NCBI RefSeq assembly: GCF_001715295.1
Contig: NZ_MDKB01000006.1
Span: 81,375 to 145,374 of the forward strand
DNA: 64,000 nucleotides
Direction: 5' to 3'
Origin: Streptomyces griseus
GTDB taxonomy: Bacteria > Actinomycetota > Actinomycetes > Streptomycetales > Streptomycetaceae
Shown here: one piece after another, positions 14,824-24,354 of the stretch
How the letters are laid out: the number at the start of each line of letters is the position of its first letter
How positions within the stretch are numbered: position 1 is the stretch's first letter
The notes under the pieces: model-generated
Seen by the model: the letters and a program-made list of their open reading frames with translations, nothing else
Told to the model about the DNA's origin: nothing
Database searches by the model: none
Made by a program: the position numbers and the translations under genes

Positions 14824-15564
14824 TCAACGGGTCGGCGTGTCGGTCGGGTTGCCGCCCGCCGGAAGCTTCTGGCCGGGGCAGCCGGACAGAACCTTCGTCA
14901 TGGCGTCCCGCTCGGCGGCGGTCACCCACAGCCCGTACTTCTTCTTGACCGCGACCTGCCCCGCCACGTACGCGCAGCGGTAGGAGGTGTTGGGCGGCAG
15001 CCAGGTCGCCGTGTCCCCGTCCCCCTTGCGGCGGTTGGTGGACGAGTCGGCGGCCACGAGGTTGAGCGGGTCGTTCGCGAAAGCCCGCCGTTTGCCGTCG
15101 CTCCACTGCTGCGCGCCCTTCTGCCACGCGTCGGACAGGGCGACGAGGTGGTCTATGTCCACCTTGCTGCGGCCGCGTTCGAACGTGATGCGGGTCCCGG
15201 TGTACGGGTCCGGGTCCAGGACGCCGCTGAGCACCTTGCAGCCGTCGGCGGCCCGGGAGACGTCGTCGAGCTGGCCGGCGAGTATGTCGTCGCGGGTGCC
15301 GCAGCCGTTCCGGTCGGTGTCCGCCCAGGCGGACCCGAACTCGTCCCGGTCGTAACCGGTCTTCGGCGCCCGGCCCTTCACCGTCAGCGTGGTGACGGCC
15401 TGGGCCGCCGAGCCGGCGGCCACCGTGCCCGCCGGGGTCGGCGAGGACTCCAGGGGATTACCCACCCCCTCACACGCGGTCAGGCCGAACGCGCTCGTCA
15501 GAGCCAGTGTCAGCACAGGGAGCAGGCGGGGACGGGGGCGGGGACGTGCGGCGGGAGGCGTCAC
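14824..15564 (-). CDS. Secreted HNH-type (DUF1524/GmrSD C-terminal-like) lipoprotein
   Basis: A 246-residue exported protein: signal peptide with lipobox L-T-A-C (Cys near 31), short Pro/Thr linker, then a DUF1524-type His-Me finger domain. Its hallmarks are D-I-D-H-L-V-A-L-S-D-A-W, N-D-P-L-N-L-V-A-A-D, and N-R-R-K-G-D, with C-terminal cysteines. This family is common and secreted in Streptomyces; nuclease activity is inferred from the H-N-R pattern. The start is GTG 15564. It stands alone between the RHS remnant and an SCO6745-type gene, so it may serve DNA scavenging or competition. Confidence 0.85.
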   Translation of the reverse strand: MTPPAARPRPRPRLLPVLTLALTSAFGLTACEGVGNPLESSPTPAGTVAAGSAAQAVTTLTVKGRAPKTGYDRDEFGSAWADTDRNGCGTRDDILAGQLDDVSRAADGCKVLSGVLDPDPYTGTRITFERGRSKVDIDHLVALSDAWQKGAQQWSDGKRRAFANDPLNLVAADSSTNRRKGDGDTATWLPPNTSYRCAYVAGQVAVKKKYGLWVTAAERDAMTKVLSGCPGQKLPAGGNPTDTPTR

Positions 15565-15680
15565 AGTGGACCAGGGTAGGCCCCGGGGAAAACGGCCGGG
15601 AAGGGGGCGGGCCTACCGCCGCCGGACGCCCGCCCCCACCCGGCAGCCTCTGCCTCCCGTCACCATTGCCCCGCCCGGCC

Positions 15681-16547
15681 TCACACCTTCCCGATGCCCA
15701 GCGTCGTCTCGGCCGGCAGCAGCCCCGACCCGATGGCCGCCACCCACAGGGGCCCCAGCAGCTCCACGAGCCGCTCGCGCTCCTCGGCGGCGAGCGCCCT
15801 CCACGGGCCGGACGCGGCCTCGTCCGTCCGCCGTTCGACCTCCGCGCGCAGCGCCCGTCCGGCGTCCGTGGCCGTACCGTCGGCCTCCAACAGCCCCCGG
15901 TCGGTGAGCCGGCGCCGGGCCGCCTCCCACTCGTCCGCGCTCCAGCCGCGGCTCCCGAACACCTCGGGGCGGGCGGCGCCGACGGCCGCGAAGGAGACCA
16001 GCGACTCCACCGGGTCGAGGCCCGCCGCGACCAGCGCCGCGACATGCCCGTCGCCACGGTGCTCGCGCAGGACCGTCGCCGCCTGCCACAGCGTCAGGTG
16101 CGGTGCCTTTGGCCACGGCAGGGCCGCGTTGGCCTCGGCGAGCGGGCGGTCGGTGACGTCCGCGGCCCGCGCCGCACGCCGCGTCAGCGCGGCGGCCTCG
16201 GCGAACTCCGGGCCGTGCACCAGGTCGCCGAACAGCGCGCGGTACGCCCGGTCGACCGCCCGCGTCCGCGCCCCGAGCACCACCTGCGCGGGTGCCACCG
16301 GCGGCCCTGCCGGGACGTACGTACGGACCATGGCCGGGCTGAAGCTGTAGAACGTCCCGGCCACCCGGTCCGGCCCGGCCTGCCCGAGCGGCGCCGCCCG
16401 CCACGCGAAATAGCTCGGCCAGCGCTCGTCCGTGGCGTACCCCAGCGCGGCGGCCTCCTCGAACACCTCCGGCGCGTAGTAGAAAACGGCGTGCAACGGC
16501 TCCAGCAGGTGCCACATCTGCCGTACGTGCCCCAGCTCGTCGGTCAT
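15681..16547 (-). CDS. SCO6745-family helical protein
   Basis: A 288-residue soluble protein of the Streptomyces SCO6745-like family, often annotated as helix-turn-helix containing. It begins with W-H-L-L-E-P-L-H-A-V-F-Y-Y-A-P-E and includes F-A-W-R-A-A-P-L-G and F-Y-S-F-S-P-A-M-V; the C-terminal half (W-S-A-D-E-W-E-A-A-R-R-R-L, then L-L-E-A-D-G-T-A-T-D-A-G) looks like a winged helix. The biochemical role is unknown. ATG 16547. It is divergent from a TetR gene with a 102-nt intergenic region holding a repeated motif, so the TetR likely controls it. Confidence 0.8.
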   Translation of the reverse strand: MTDELGHVRQMWHLLEPLHAVFYYAPEVFEEAAALGYATDERWPSYFAWRAAPLGQAGPDRVAGTFYSFSPAMVRTYVPAGPPVAPAQVVLGARTRAVDRAYRALFGDLVHGPEFAEAAALTRRAARAADVTDRPLAEANAALPWPKAPHLTLWQAATVLREHRGDGHVAALVAAGLDPVESLVSFAAVGAARPEVFGSRGWSADEWEAARRRLTDRGLLEADGTATDAGRALRAEVERRTDEAASGPWRALAAEERERLVELLGPLWVAAIGSGLLPAETTLGIGKV

Positions 16548-16573
16548 GCCCGGCCTCCCCCGCAGCGGTACAT

Positions 16574-16637
16574 CTTGTCACTGACCAGATTCAGCGTGCG
16601 CCCGGCCGGAGAACTTGTCAATGCCTAGATTCGGCGT
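16574..16637. promoter_or_regulatory. Two direct repeats in the SCO6745/TetR intergenic region
   Basis: CTTGTCA-x-TG-x-C-x-AGATTC-x-GCGT occurs at 16574-16597 and 16614-16637, 40 nt apart (about four helical turns). The second copy ends 12 nt before the TetR start. Likely the TetR operator pair. Confidence 0.55.
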
Positions 16638-16649
16638 ACGGTACGTCCC

Positions 16650-17240
16650 ATGACCAGTGAGCGCACCTATCACCACGGTGACCTGCGGCGTGCCGTGCTC
16701 ACCGCGGCACTCGACGTCATCGCCGCGGACGGCCCCGACGCACTGTCCCTGCGCGGCCTGGCCCGCCGTGCGGGTGTCTCGCACGCGGCGCCGGCCCACC
16801 ACTTCAAGGACCGCACCGGACTGCTGACCGCCGTCGCGGCCGAGGGGTACGACCTCTTCGCCGACGCCCTGGCCGACGCCCCGGACCTGCGGGAACGGGG
16901 CGTGGCCTACGTCCGGTTCGCCCTCGGCCACCCCGCCCACTTCCAGGTGATGTTCCGCCCGGAGCTCCACCACCCCGACGACCCCGCCCTGCTCGCCGCC
17001 AGGGCCCGCGCCACCGACGCGCTGCGCGCCGGGATCAGCGGCCTGCCCGCGACGAGCCGGGGCGACGACGACCGGCTCGCGGGCATCGCCGCCTGGTCAC
17101 TGGCGCACGGTTTCTCGACCCTGCTGCTGAGCGGCAACCTGGACGCGCCGGTGGGCGGCCGTGACCCGGGTGAGGTCTTCCGGGTCATCGCCGAGCTGGT
17201 CTTCGCCCCCGACGGCCGCGACACCCGCGACGGCGACTGA
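16650..17240 (+). CDS. TetR/AcrR-family repressor
   Basis: A 196-residue regulator. Residues 5-60 are a TetR helix-turn-helix (H-H-G-D-L-R-R-A-V-L-T-A-A, then S-L-R-G-L-A-R-R-A-G-V-S-H-A-A-P-A-H-H-F); the H-A-A-P-A-H-H-F recognition helix and the following domain (F-A-L-G-H-P-A-H-F-Q-V-M-F-R-P) mark the WHG-type TetR subgroup. The ligand is unknown. It is divergent from the SCO6745-type gene, with two repeats between them. ATG 16650 is the first codon consistent with the family. Confidence 0.9.
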   Translation: MTSERTYHHGDLRRAVLTAALDVIAADGPDALSLRGLARRAGVSHAAPAHHFKDRTGLLTAVAAEGYDLFADALADAPDLRERGVAYVRFALGHPAHFQVMFRPELHHPDDPALLAARARATDALRAGISGLPATSRGDDDRLAGIAAWSLAHGFSTLLLSGNLDAPVGGRDPGEVFRVIAELVFAPDGRDTRDGD

Positions 17241-17349
17241 CCGACGGCCCCGGACCGTCCCCGGACCGTCCCCGGCCACGACGGCGAACGACCGGCCGCT
17301 GCCGGCCACCCGGTGCCTGAGCCCACGGGCGGCCGGGCAGCCGCCAGGC

Positions 17350-20300
17350 CTACGAGCCCAGGATCGTCGTGAGGAACTCCCCGGTCCAGGAGAGCAGTTC
17401 GCGTCCCACCACCGGCTTGCCGCCGATCCGCCCGGCCGCCGGACGCGGGACGAGGATCTGGTGGGCGGACTGCTTCACGACCGCCTTCGGGTGCAGCCGC
17501 TTCAGCCGAAGCTCCTGCGACTCGCGCAACTCCACCGGAGCGAACCGGATGTTCGGCCCCTGGAGCACGACCTCACCCACGCCGCAGGCCCGCGCCAGCA
17601 TCCGCAGTCCCGCCACCAGCAGGAGGTTCTCCACCGGCTCGGGCAGCTTGCCGTAACGGTCGGTCAGCTCCTCCCGCACGGCCCTGATGTCGTCCTCCGA
17701 GGTGGCCGAGGCGATCGCCCGGTACGCCTGGAGGCGCAGCCGCTCGCCGGGGGCGTAGTCGTGCGGGACGTGCGCGTCGACCGGGAGCTCGATCTTGACC
17801 TCCAGCGGCGGCTCCTCCTCGACACCGCCGTCCACCGCCGCCCGGTAGTCGGCCACCGCCTCACCGACCATCCGGATGTACAGGTCGAAGCCGACCCCGG
17901 CGATGTGGCCGGACTGCTCGCCGCCCAGCAGGTTGCCCGCCCCGCGGATCTCCAGGTCCTTCATCGCCACGTACATGCCCGCGCCCATCTCGGTGTGCTG
18001 GGCGATCGTCGCCAGACGCTCGTGCGCGGTCTCGGTGAGGGGCTTCTCCGGCGGATACAGGAAGTACGAGTAGCCGCGGTCCCGGCCCCGGCCGACCCGG
18101 CCGCGCAGCTGGTGCAGCTGGGAGAGGCCGAAGTTGTCCCCGCGCTCCACGATGAGTGTGTTGGCGTTGGAGATGTCGATGCCGGACTCGACGATCGTCG
18201 TGGAGACCAGCACGTCGAACCTCTTCTCCCAGAAGTCGACGACGACCTGCTCCAGCTGGCTCTCCCCCATCTGCCCGTGCGCCGTGGCGATCCGCGCCTC
18301 GGGCACGATCTCGCGCAGCCGCGCCGCCGCCCGGTCGATCGACTCCACCCGGTTGTGGATGTAGAACACCTGGCCCTCCCGCAGGAGTTCGCGCCGGACG
18401 GCCGCGCCGATCTGCTTCTCCTCGTACGGGCCGACGAAGGTGAGGACGGGGTGCCGCTCCTCCGGGGGTGTCGTGATCGTCGACATCTCGCGGATGCCGG
18501 TCACGGCCATCTCGAGCGTGCGGGGGATCGGCGTCGCGGACATGGTGAGGACGTCCACGTTGGCGCGGAGCTTCTTGAGCTGTTCCTTGTGCTCGACGCC
18601 GAAGCGCTGCTCCTCGTCGACGATGACGAGGCCCAGGTCCTTGAACTTCGTCTCCGACGAGAACAGCCGGTGCGTGCCGATCACCAGGTCGACGGAGCCG
18701 TCGCGCAGCCCCTCCAGCGTCGCCTTGGACTCCGCGTCCGACTGGAAGCGGCTCAGCGCCCGTACGTTGACGGGGAACTGGGCGTACCGCTCGGTGAACG
18801 TGCCGTAGTGCTGCTGGACGAGGAGTGTCGTCGGGACGAGGACGGCGACCTGCTTGCCGTCCTGGACGGCCTTGAAGGCCGCGCGCACCGCGATCTCCGT
18901 CTTGCCGTAACCGACGTCGCCGCAGATCAGCCGGTCCATCGGGACGGACTTCTCCATGTCCTCCTTGACCTCGGCGATCGTGGAGAGCTGGTCGGGCGTC
19001 TCCGCGTACGGGAACGCGTCCTCCAGCTCGCGCTGCCACGGGGTGTCCGGGCCGAACGCGTGGCCCGGGGCCGCCATCCGCGCCGAGTACAGCTTGATCA
19101 GGTCGGCCGCGATCTCCTTGACGGCCTTCTTGGCGCGCTGCTTCGTCTTCGTCCAGTCGGCGCCGCCCAGCCTGTGCAGGGTGGGTGCCTCGCCGCCGAC
19201 GTACTTGGTGACCTGCTCCAGCTGGTCGGTGGGGATGTAGAGGCGGTCGCCGGGCTGGCCCCGCTTGGCGGGGGCGTACTCGACGAGGAGGTACTCACGG
19301 GTCGCGCCCTGGACGGTGCGCTGCACCATCTCGATGTACCGGCCCACGCCGTGCTGCTCATGGACGATGTAGTCGCCGGCCTGGAGGGTCAGCGGGTCGA
19401 TGGACTTACGGCGGCGGGCCGGCATGCGGCCCAGGTCCTTGGTGGCCGTGCGCTGGCCGGTCAGGTCCGTCTCGGTCAGCACGGCGAGCTTGAGGCCCGG
19501 GTCGACGAAGCCGTGCTCGACGGCCCCGCACGAGACGTGGACGAGCGAGGGCGTCAGCTCCGCCAGGTGCTGGTCCAGCCGGGCCGCGATGCCCTCGCCG
19601 CCGAGCACCTCGACGGTACGCGAGGCGGGCCCCTGCCCCTCGGTGACATACACCGTGCGCCACCCGCCGGCGATCCAGCCCTTCGTGTCGGCGAGCGCCC
19701 GTGCGGTGTCGCCCCGGTACGCCTCCGGGGCGCGCATCCCGAGCTTCACGGTGTCCGCGTCGAGCTCGTCGTCCGCCGCGAACGGGGAGATCGACCACCA
19801 CATCATGCCCAGCTCACGGGCCCGGTCCCGGACGTCCGCGATGCCCCACAGGGAGGCCGCGCCCACATCGATCGGGGCCTCGCCGCCGCCCGCGGTGGCC
19901 GCCCAGGACGCCTGGAGGAACTCCTGGCTGGTGGCGACGAGGTCGGCGGCCCGGGTCCGGACCCGTTCCGGGTCGCAGACCAGCGTCATCGACCCGGCCG
20001 GCAGGACGTCGAGCAGCAGTTCCATCTCGTCCACGAGCACCGGCGCCAGGGACTCCATGCCCTCGACGGCGATCCCCTCGGCGATCCTGCCGAGCAGTTC
20101 GCCCAGCTCGGGGTGGGCCTCGGCCAGGGTGGCGGCCCTCGACCGCACCTCGTCCGTGAGGAGCAGCTCACGGCAGGGCGGCGCCCACAGGCCGTGGGCG
20201 GCCACCTCCAGGGACCGCTGGTCGGCGATCTTGAAGTAGCGGATCTCCTCGACGTCGTCGCCCCAGAACTCCACCCGGAGGGGGTGCTCCTCGGTCGGCG

Positions 20301-20880
20301 GGAAGACGTCCAGGATGCCACCGCGCACGGCGAACTCGCCGCGCTTCTCGACCAGCTCCACCCGTGCGTACGCGGCTGCGGCGAGGGCGTCCACGACCTC
20401 GCCCAGATCGGCGGTCTGCCCGCTGCTCAGCGCCACGGGCTCCAGGTCGCCGAGCCCCTTGACCTGCGGCTGGAGCACGGAACGGATCGGGGCGACCACC
20501 ACGGAGACCGGGCCGGTCTCGGGGTCGTCCTGCCGGGGGTGCGCGAGCCGGCGCAGCACGGCGAGCCGCCGGCCCACGGTGTCCGAGCGGGGCGAGAGCC
20601 GCTCGTGGGGCAGGGTCTCCCAGGACGGGAACTCGGCGACGGTGTCGGGGGGCAGCAAGGTCCGCAGGGCCGCCGCCAGGTCCTCGGCCTCCCGGCCGGT
20701 GGCGGTGACGGCGAGCACGGTCCGCCCGGCCTCGCGGGCCAGGGCGGCCACCGCGAAGGGGCGGGCGGCGGGCGGGCCGACCAGGTCGACGTGGGCCCGG
20801 TGACCGTCAGAGGCGGCCTTCACCGCTCCGGAGAGCGCCGGGTCGGTGACGACCACATCCAGCAGACCGTGCAGGCTCAT
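17350..20880 (-). CDS. mfd: Transcription-repair coupling factor Mfd
   Basis: A 1176-residue ATP-dependent translocase that removes RNA polymerase stalled at DNA lesions and recruits UvrA. In order: UvrB-like N-terminal domain (residues ~15-200), RNA polymerase interaction domain near 500-570 (G-D-Y-I-V-H-E-Q-H-G-V-G-R-Y), RecG-type helicase with Walker A G-D-V-G-Y-G-K-T-E near 653 and DEEQ near 753 (L-V-I-V-D-E-E-Q-R-F-G), motif VI Q-L-R-G-R-V-G-R, and the C-terminal TRCF domain. ATG 20880 gives the usual length; a longer open frame upstream is not conserved. It converges with the TetR gene. Confidence 0.97.
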   Translation of the reverse strand: MSLHGLLDVVVTDPALSGAVKAASDGHRAHVDLVGPPAARPFAVAALAREAGRTVLAVTATGREAEDLAAALRTLLPPDTVAEFPSWETLPHERLSPRSDTVGRRLAVLRRLAHPRQDDPETGPVSVVVAPIRSVLQPQVKGLGDLEPVALSSGQTADLGEVVDALAAAAYARVELVEKRGEFAVRGGILDVFPPTEEHPLRVEFWGDDVEEIRYFKIADQRSLEVAAHGLWAPPCRELLLTDEVRSRAATLAEAHPELGELLGRIAEGIAVEGMESLAPVLVDEMELLLDVLPAGSMTLVCDPERVRTRAADLVATSQEFLQASWAATAGGGEAPIDVGAASLWGIADVRDRARELGMMWWSISPFAADDELDADTVKLGMRAPEAYRGDTARALADTKGWIAGGWRTVYVTEGQGPASRTVEVLGGEGIAARLDQHLAELTPSLVHVSCGAVEHGFVDPGLKLAVLTETDLTGQRTATKDLGRMPARRRKSIDPLTLQAGDYIVHEQHGVGRYIEMVQRTVQGATREYLLVEYAPAKRGQPGDRLYIPTDQLEQVTKYVGGEAPTLHRLGGADWTKTKQRAKKAVKEIAADLIKLYSARMAAPGHAFGPDTPWQRELEDAFPYAETPDQLSTIAEVKEDMEKSVPMDRLICGDVGYGKTEIAVRAAFKAVQDGKQVAVLVPTTLLVQQHYGTFTERYAQFPVNVRALSRFQSDAESKATLEGLRDGSVDLVIGTHRLFSSETKFKDLGLVIVDEEQRFGVEHKEQLKKLRANVDVLTMSATPIPRTLEMAVTGIREMSTITTPPEERHPVLTFVGPYEEKQIGAAVRRELLREGQVFYIHNRVESIDRAAARLREIVPEARIATAHGQMGESQLEQVVVDFWEKRFDVLVSTTIVESGIDISNANTLIVERGDNFGLSQLHQLRGRVGRGRDRGYSYFLYPPEKPLTETAHERLATIAQHTEMGAGMYVAMKDLEIRGAGNLLGGEQSGHIAGVGFDLYIRMVGEAVADYRAAVDGGVEEEPPLEVKIELPVDAHVPHDYAPGERLRLQAYRAIASATSEDDIRAVREELTDRYGKLPEPVENLLLVAGLRMLARACGVGEVVLQGPNIRFAPVELRESQELRLKRLHPKAVVKQSAHQILVPRPAAGRIGGKPVVGRELLSWTGEFLTTILGS

Positions 20881-21014
20881 GAAGGGATTCCGTCCGGTGG
20901 GGCGAGGTGTGAGCAACGCGAAGGACCCGACACGTGGGACGGGCCGGGGGCTCCAGCGTACGACGCCGGTGTGTCCCTCGCGCGAGGGAACGCCATGGCG
21001 CGCGCCGACGCGGC

Positions 21015-21030
21015 GGACTAGCCTTAGTCC
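21015..21030. promoter_or_regulatory. Palindrome upstream of vapBC-like pair
   Basis: GGACTA-GCCT-TAGTCC is a perfect inverted repeat ending 34 nt before the antitoxin start, followed by ATTACTTAGC. It fits a toxin-antitoxin autoregulation operator. Confidence 0.5.
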
Positions 21031-21064
21031 ATTACTTAGCCCGATCGTCATCCGTGAGGCGTCC

Positions 21065-21310
21065 ATGGAAGCAGCCCGGCAGTACAACGTGCACGAGGCC
21101 AAGACCCACTTCTCGCGGATACTGCAGCAGGTCGAGACCGGTGAGGAGGTCGTGATCAGCAGGGCCGGCGAGCCCATCGCGAAGGTCGTGCCGCTGCGGT
21201 CCAAGGTCAACCGGACCGACTACGGGGCCCTTCGCGGACAGATCCACATCCCGGAGGACTTCGACGAACTGCCCGACGACATCGCCGAGGCGTTCGGGAT
21301 GCGCGGATGA
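21065..21310 (+). CDS. Type II antitoxin, Phd/YefM (VapB) family
   Basis: An 81-residue DNA-binding antitoxin. The N-terminus (Y-N-V-H-E-A-K-T-H-F-S-R-I-L-Q-Q-V) and the following E-E-V-V-I-S-R-A-G-E-P-I-A-K-V-V-P-L are diagnostic of the Phd/YefM fold; the acidic C-terminus (I-P-E-D-F-D-E-L-P-D-D) would wrap the toxin. ATG 21065 is chosen by homology. Its stop overlaps the toxin start by ATGA. A palindrome upstream probably serves autorepression by the complex. Confidence 0.93.
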   Translation: MEAARQYNVHEAKTHFSRILQQVETGEEVVISRAGEPIAKVVPLRSKVNRTDYGALRGQIHIPEDFDELPDDIAEAFGMRG

Positions 21311-21681
21311 AGCTCCTTCTCGACACCCATGTCGTCCTGTGGTGGCTGAATGCCTCACCGGAACTGCCGGACGACCTGAGGGACCTGCTGCGCACCGAGG
21401 CGGACGTCTACGTCAGCGCCGCGAGTCCCTGGGAGATCGCGATCAAGCAGAACCTCGGGAAGCTGGAAGGCAGCGTCGACCTCGCCGGACGCGCCCGGGA
21501 CCTGCAGTTCAGAGAGCTCCCCGTCACAGCCGAACACGGCGTACGCGCCGGGCGCCTCCCCCCGCTCCACCGGGACCCCTTCGACCGCATCATCGTCGCC
21601 CAGGCGCAGACGGAGGACCTGACCGTCGTCACGCGGGACAAGTGGATCCCCCAGTACGAGGTGCGGGTCCTGTCCGCCTGA
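21307..21681 (+). CDS. vapC: PIN-domain toxin, VapC-like ribonuclease
   Basis: A 124-residue PIN-domain Mg-dependent endoribonuclease. The acidic cluster is present: Asp6 in L-L-L-D-T-H, Glu43 in W-E-I-A-I-K, Asp93 in P-F-D-R-I-I-V-A-Q-A, and a further Asp near 111. This D-T-H / S-P-W-E-I type often targets tRNA or rRNA, but the target is not readable here. Coupled by ATGA with the antitoxin. It converges with the ABC permease gene across a strong hairpin. Confidence 0.93.
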   Translation: MKLLLDTHVVLWWLNASPELPDDLRDLLRTEADVYVSAASPWEIAIKQNLGKLEGSVDLAGRARDLQFRELPVTAEHGVRAGRLPPLHRDPFDRIIVAQAQTEDLTVVTRDKWIPQYEVRVLSA

Positions 21682-21705
21682 CGGCGACCGGGCCGGGACG
21701 CGGTG

Positions 21706-21741
21706 CGGCCCCGGGGCGCCTGGAAGGACGCCCCGGGGCCG
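21706..21741. terminator. Bidirectional terminator between vapC and the ABC permease
   Basis: A perfect 13-bp stem (21706-21718 with 21729-21741) and a 10-nt loop between convergent genes. Confidence 0.8.
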
Positions 21742-21771
21742 GATCAGGCCGTCATGCTACGGCGCGCGCCG

Positions 21772-24354
21772 TCACCCGTCGGTGGCGATGGCGTTCAGGA
21801 CGTTCATCCGGCCGGCCCGGAAGGCCGGTACCAGCGCGGCGAACAGTCCGACGAAGGCCGAGGCGACGAACACCGTGAGGATCGTCGGCCACGGGATCTC
21901 CAGGACGCCGAGCCCCTCCAGGGCGAGCAGCCTCTGGGCCGAGGTCCCCCAGCCCATGCCCAGGCCGAGGCCGAGGAGGGCACCGAAGAGGGCGATGACC
22001 ACGGACTCCAGCCGGATCATGCGGCGCAGCTGGCGGCGGGAGAGTCCGATCGCCCGCATCAGGCCGATCTCCCGCGTGCGCTCGACGACCGACAGGGCGA
22101 GGGTGTTCACGACTCCCAGCACGGCGACGATGATCGCCAGGGCGAGCAGCCCGTACACGATGTTCAGCAGCTGGCCGATCTGGTCCTTCAGGTCCTGCTT
22201 GAAGTCGGCCTGGTTCTGGACCTTGTACTGGGGGTACCCGGCCAGCGCGTCCTTGAGGGCGGCGTACGCCTCCTTCTCCTTGCCGTCCTGCGCCGAGGCG
22301 AACATGATCGTGTTCGTCGGCATGCGCTCGTCGGACACGTACGCCTGCGCGGTCGCGGTGCTGAGGTACATGGCCCCCTGGTCGACGTTCGTGTCGTCCG
22401 AGGTGATCGCCGCGACCTTCAGCCCGGCCGTCCCGCCGGTCTTGAAGGCGACCGCGATCTCGTCGCCGACCTCGATCCCGTGCAGGGTGGCGTAGTCCGA
22501 GCCGACCGACATGGAATCCTTGCCGTACGCCTTCGCCAGGTCGCCGGAGACCGTCTCGCGACGGAGGTCCCGCGGGTACGTCGGGTCGGCGGCGGTGACG
22601 TGCTCGTCCACCGTCGAACCGTCGGGGTTGGTGAGCTTCGCGGCGAGGACCTTGTAGTTCGTGACGTGCTCGAGGCCCGGCGCCTTCTCCACGGCCTCGG
22701 CGGCCTGCGGCACGATGAGCTGGCCGGTGGACGACTGGACGATGAAGTCGGTGCCGACCGACCTGTCCAGCTCCTCGGTGGCGGAGGCGACCATGGAGGA
22801 GCCGACGACGGAAAGACAGGCCACCAGGGCCAGACCGATCATCAGTGCGGCGCCGGTCGCTCCGGTACGCCGCGGATTGCGCAGGGCGTTGCGCTCGGCC
22901 AGCCGGCCGACCGGGCCGAAGAACCGCAGCAGGACCGCGCTGAGCGCCCGGACCACCACACCGGCGAGCAGCGGGCCGATGACGACGAAACCGATCAGGG
23001 TGAGGACCACGCCCAGGGCCAGGAGGAGCGAGCCGTCGGCCGCCTCGTCCGCCCGCGTCGTCGCCCACAGGGCCGCGGCGCCGGCGGCGGTGAGGACCAG
23101 TCCGAGCCCGGCACGGACCCGGCCCGACGTCGCGTCCGCCGGGGTCCCGGCGTCCCGCAGGGCGGCCATCGGCGACACCTTGCCTGCCCGGCGGGCCGGG
23201 ACGTAGGCGGCGAGGACGGTCACGATCACGCCGAGCGCCAGCCCGACGACGGGGGTCGTCCAGGCGATGGTGAGGTCCTCGGTGGACAGCTCCATGCCCA
23301 GGGAGCCCATGAGCTTCATCAGCCCGACGGCGAGGCCGATCCCGGCACCGACGCCGAGGACGGACCCGACGATGCCGAGGAGTACCGCTTCGACGAGGAC
23401 CGACCGGTTGACCTGCTTGCGGCTGGAGCCGATGGCCCGCATCAGGCCGATCTCGCGGGTGCGCTGGGCCACGAGCATCGAGAACGTGTTGACGATGAGG
23501 AAGATGCCGACGAGGAAGGCGATCCCGGCGAAGCCCAGCATCGCGTACTTCATGACGTCGAGGAAGGAGCCCATGGAGTCCTTGTTCGACGCCGCGGCCT
23601 CGTCCTGGGTCTGCAGCTTGTACGCGGCGGTCGTGCCCAGGGTCGCGGCGACGTTCTTCTTCAACTGGGTGTCACTGACACCGGAGTCGGCCGTGACCGA
23701 GATGTGGCTGAAGACACCGGGCGCCCCGAGCAGCTTCCGCTGTGCGGTGGCGGTGTCGAAGAAGACGACGGCCGCACCGGGGTTGGTCACGGTGAAGCCG
23801 GCGATGCCGCTGATCTTCGCCCTGATGTCGCCGGTGACCGCGATGGTGCGCAGCTCGTCACCGATCTTCAGGTGGTGCTTGTCGGCGGTGTCGGAGTCGA
23901 TCATGACCTCGGTCGGGCCACGCGGGGCGTGGCCGGAGACGATCTCCATGGAACGCAGGTCGTTGCGTGTCCAGTTGCCGGCGATCGTGGGCGCCCCGGT
24001 CTCGGATCCCATGTTCTTGTCGTGCCTGTCGACGACCGTGACGGACATGCTGGTCACGCCACCCTCGGCCGACTTCACCCCGTCGGCCTTCTCGACCAGG
24101 GCGACGGTGGAGGCGGGCAGCGCTTCGGGCCTGCCGTTCTCCGGCATGTCGTCGGCCCGGCCCGCGGCCTTGGGGCTGACGGTCACGTCGGCGGACGAGG
24201 CCGCGAACAGCTTGTCGAACGTGGTGTTCATCGTGTCGGTGAAGACGAGCGTGCCGCAGACGAACGCCACCGACAGCAGGACCGCGACGGCGGAGAGCGC
24301 CATCCGTCCCTTGTGCGCGAAGAAGTTGCGCAGAGAGGTCTTCCAGACGGTCAT
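21772..24354 (-). CDS. ABC transporter permease, FtsX/MacB type
   Basis: An 860-residue membrane protein with two FtsX-like repeats. The N-terminal segment (R-M-A-L-S-A-V-A-V-L-L-S-V-A-F-V) is a membrane anchor followed by a large extracytoplasmic domain (to ~residue 250); hydrophobic clusters near 270-420, a central pair near 430-520, a second extracytoplasmic domain, and a last group near 730-850 containing E-R-T-R-E-I-G-L-M-R-A-I-G, which is also found in repeat 1 as Q-R-T-R-E-I-G-L-M-R-A. This is the mechanotransmission type of permease, moving lipids, lipoproteins or drugs rather than nutrients. Its start overlaps the ATPase stop by ATGA. Confidence 0.92.
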   Translation of the reverse strand: MTVWKTSLRNFFAHKGRMALSAVAVLLSVAFVCGTLVFTDTMNTTFDKLFAASSADVTVSPKAAGRADDMPENGRPEALPASTVALVEKADGVKSAEGGVTSMSVTVVDRHDKNMGSETGAPTIAGNWTRNDLRSMEIVSGHAPRGPTEVMIDSDTADKHHLKIGDELRTIAVTGDIRAKISGIAGFTVTNPGAAVVFFDTATAQRKLLGAPGVFSHISVTADSGVSDTQLKKNVAATLGTTAAYKLQTQDEAAASNKDSMGSFLDVMKYAMLGFAGIAFLVGIFLIVNTFSMLVAQRTREIGLMRAIGSSRKQVNRSVLVEAVLLGIVGSVLGVGAGIGLAVGLMKLMGSLGMELSTEDLTIAWTTPVVGLALGVIVTVLAAYVPARRAGKVSPMAALRDAGTPADATSGRVRAGLGLVLTAAGAAALWATTRADEAADGSLLLALGVVLTLIGFVVIGPLLAGVVVRALSAVLLRFFGPVGRLAERNALRNPRRTGATGAALMIGLALVACLSVVGSSMVASATEELDRSVGTDFIVQSSTGQLIVPQAAEAVEKAPGLEHVTNYKVLAAKLTNPDGSTVDEHVTAADPTYPRDLRRETVSGDLAKAYGKDSMSVGSDYATLHGIEVGDEIAVAFKTGGTAGLKVAAITSDDTNVDQGAMYLSTATAQAYVSDERMPTNTIMFASAQDGKEKEAYAALKDALAGYPQYKVQNQADFKQDLKDQIGQLLNIVYGLLALAIIVAVLGVVNTLALSVVERTREIGLMRAIGLSRRQLRRMIRLESVVIALFGALLGLGLGMGWGTSAQRLLALEGLGVLEIPWPTILTVFVASAFVGLFAALVPAFRAGRMNVLNAIATDG

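Noticed and set aside
17240..17290. Direct repeats CCCCGGACCGT after the TetR gene
   Set aside because: Two and a half short copies in a convergent spacer; no evidence of function.
17161..21021. A 1286-codon plus-strand open frame opposite mfd
   Set aside because: Antisense shadow of mfd; no signal peptide, motif or ribosome site.
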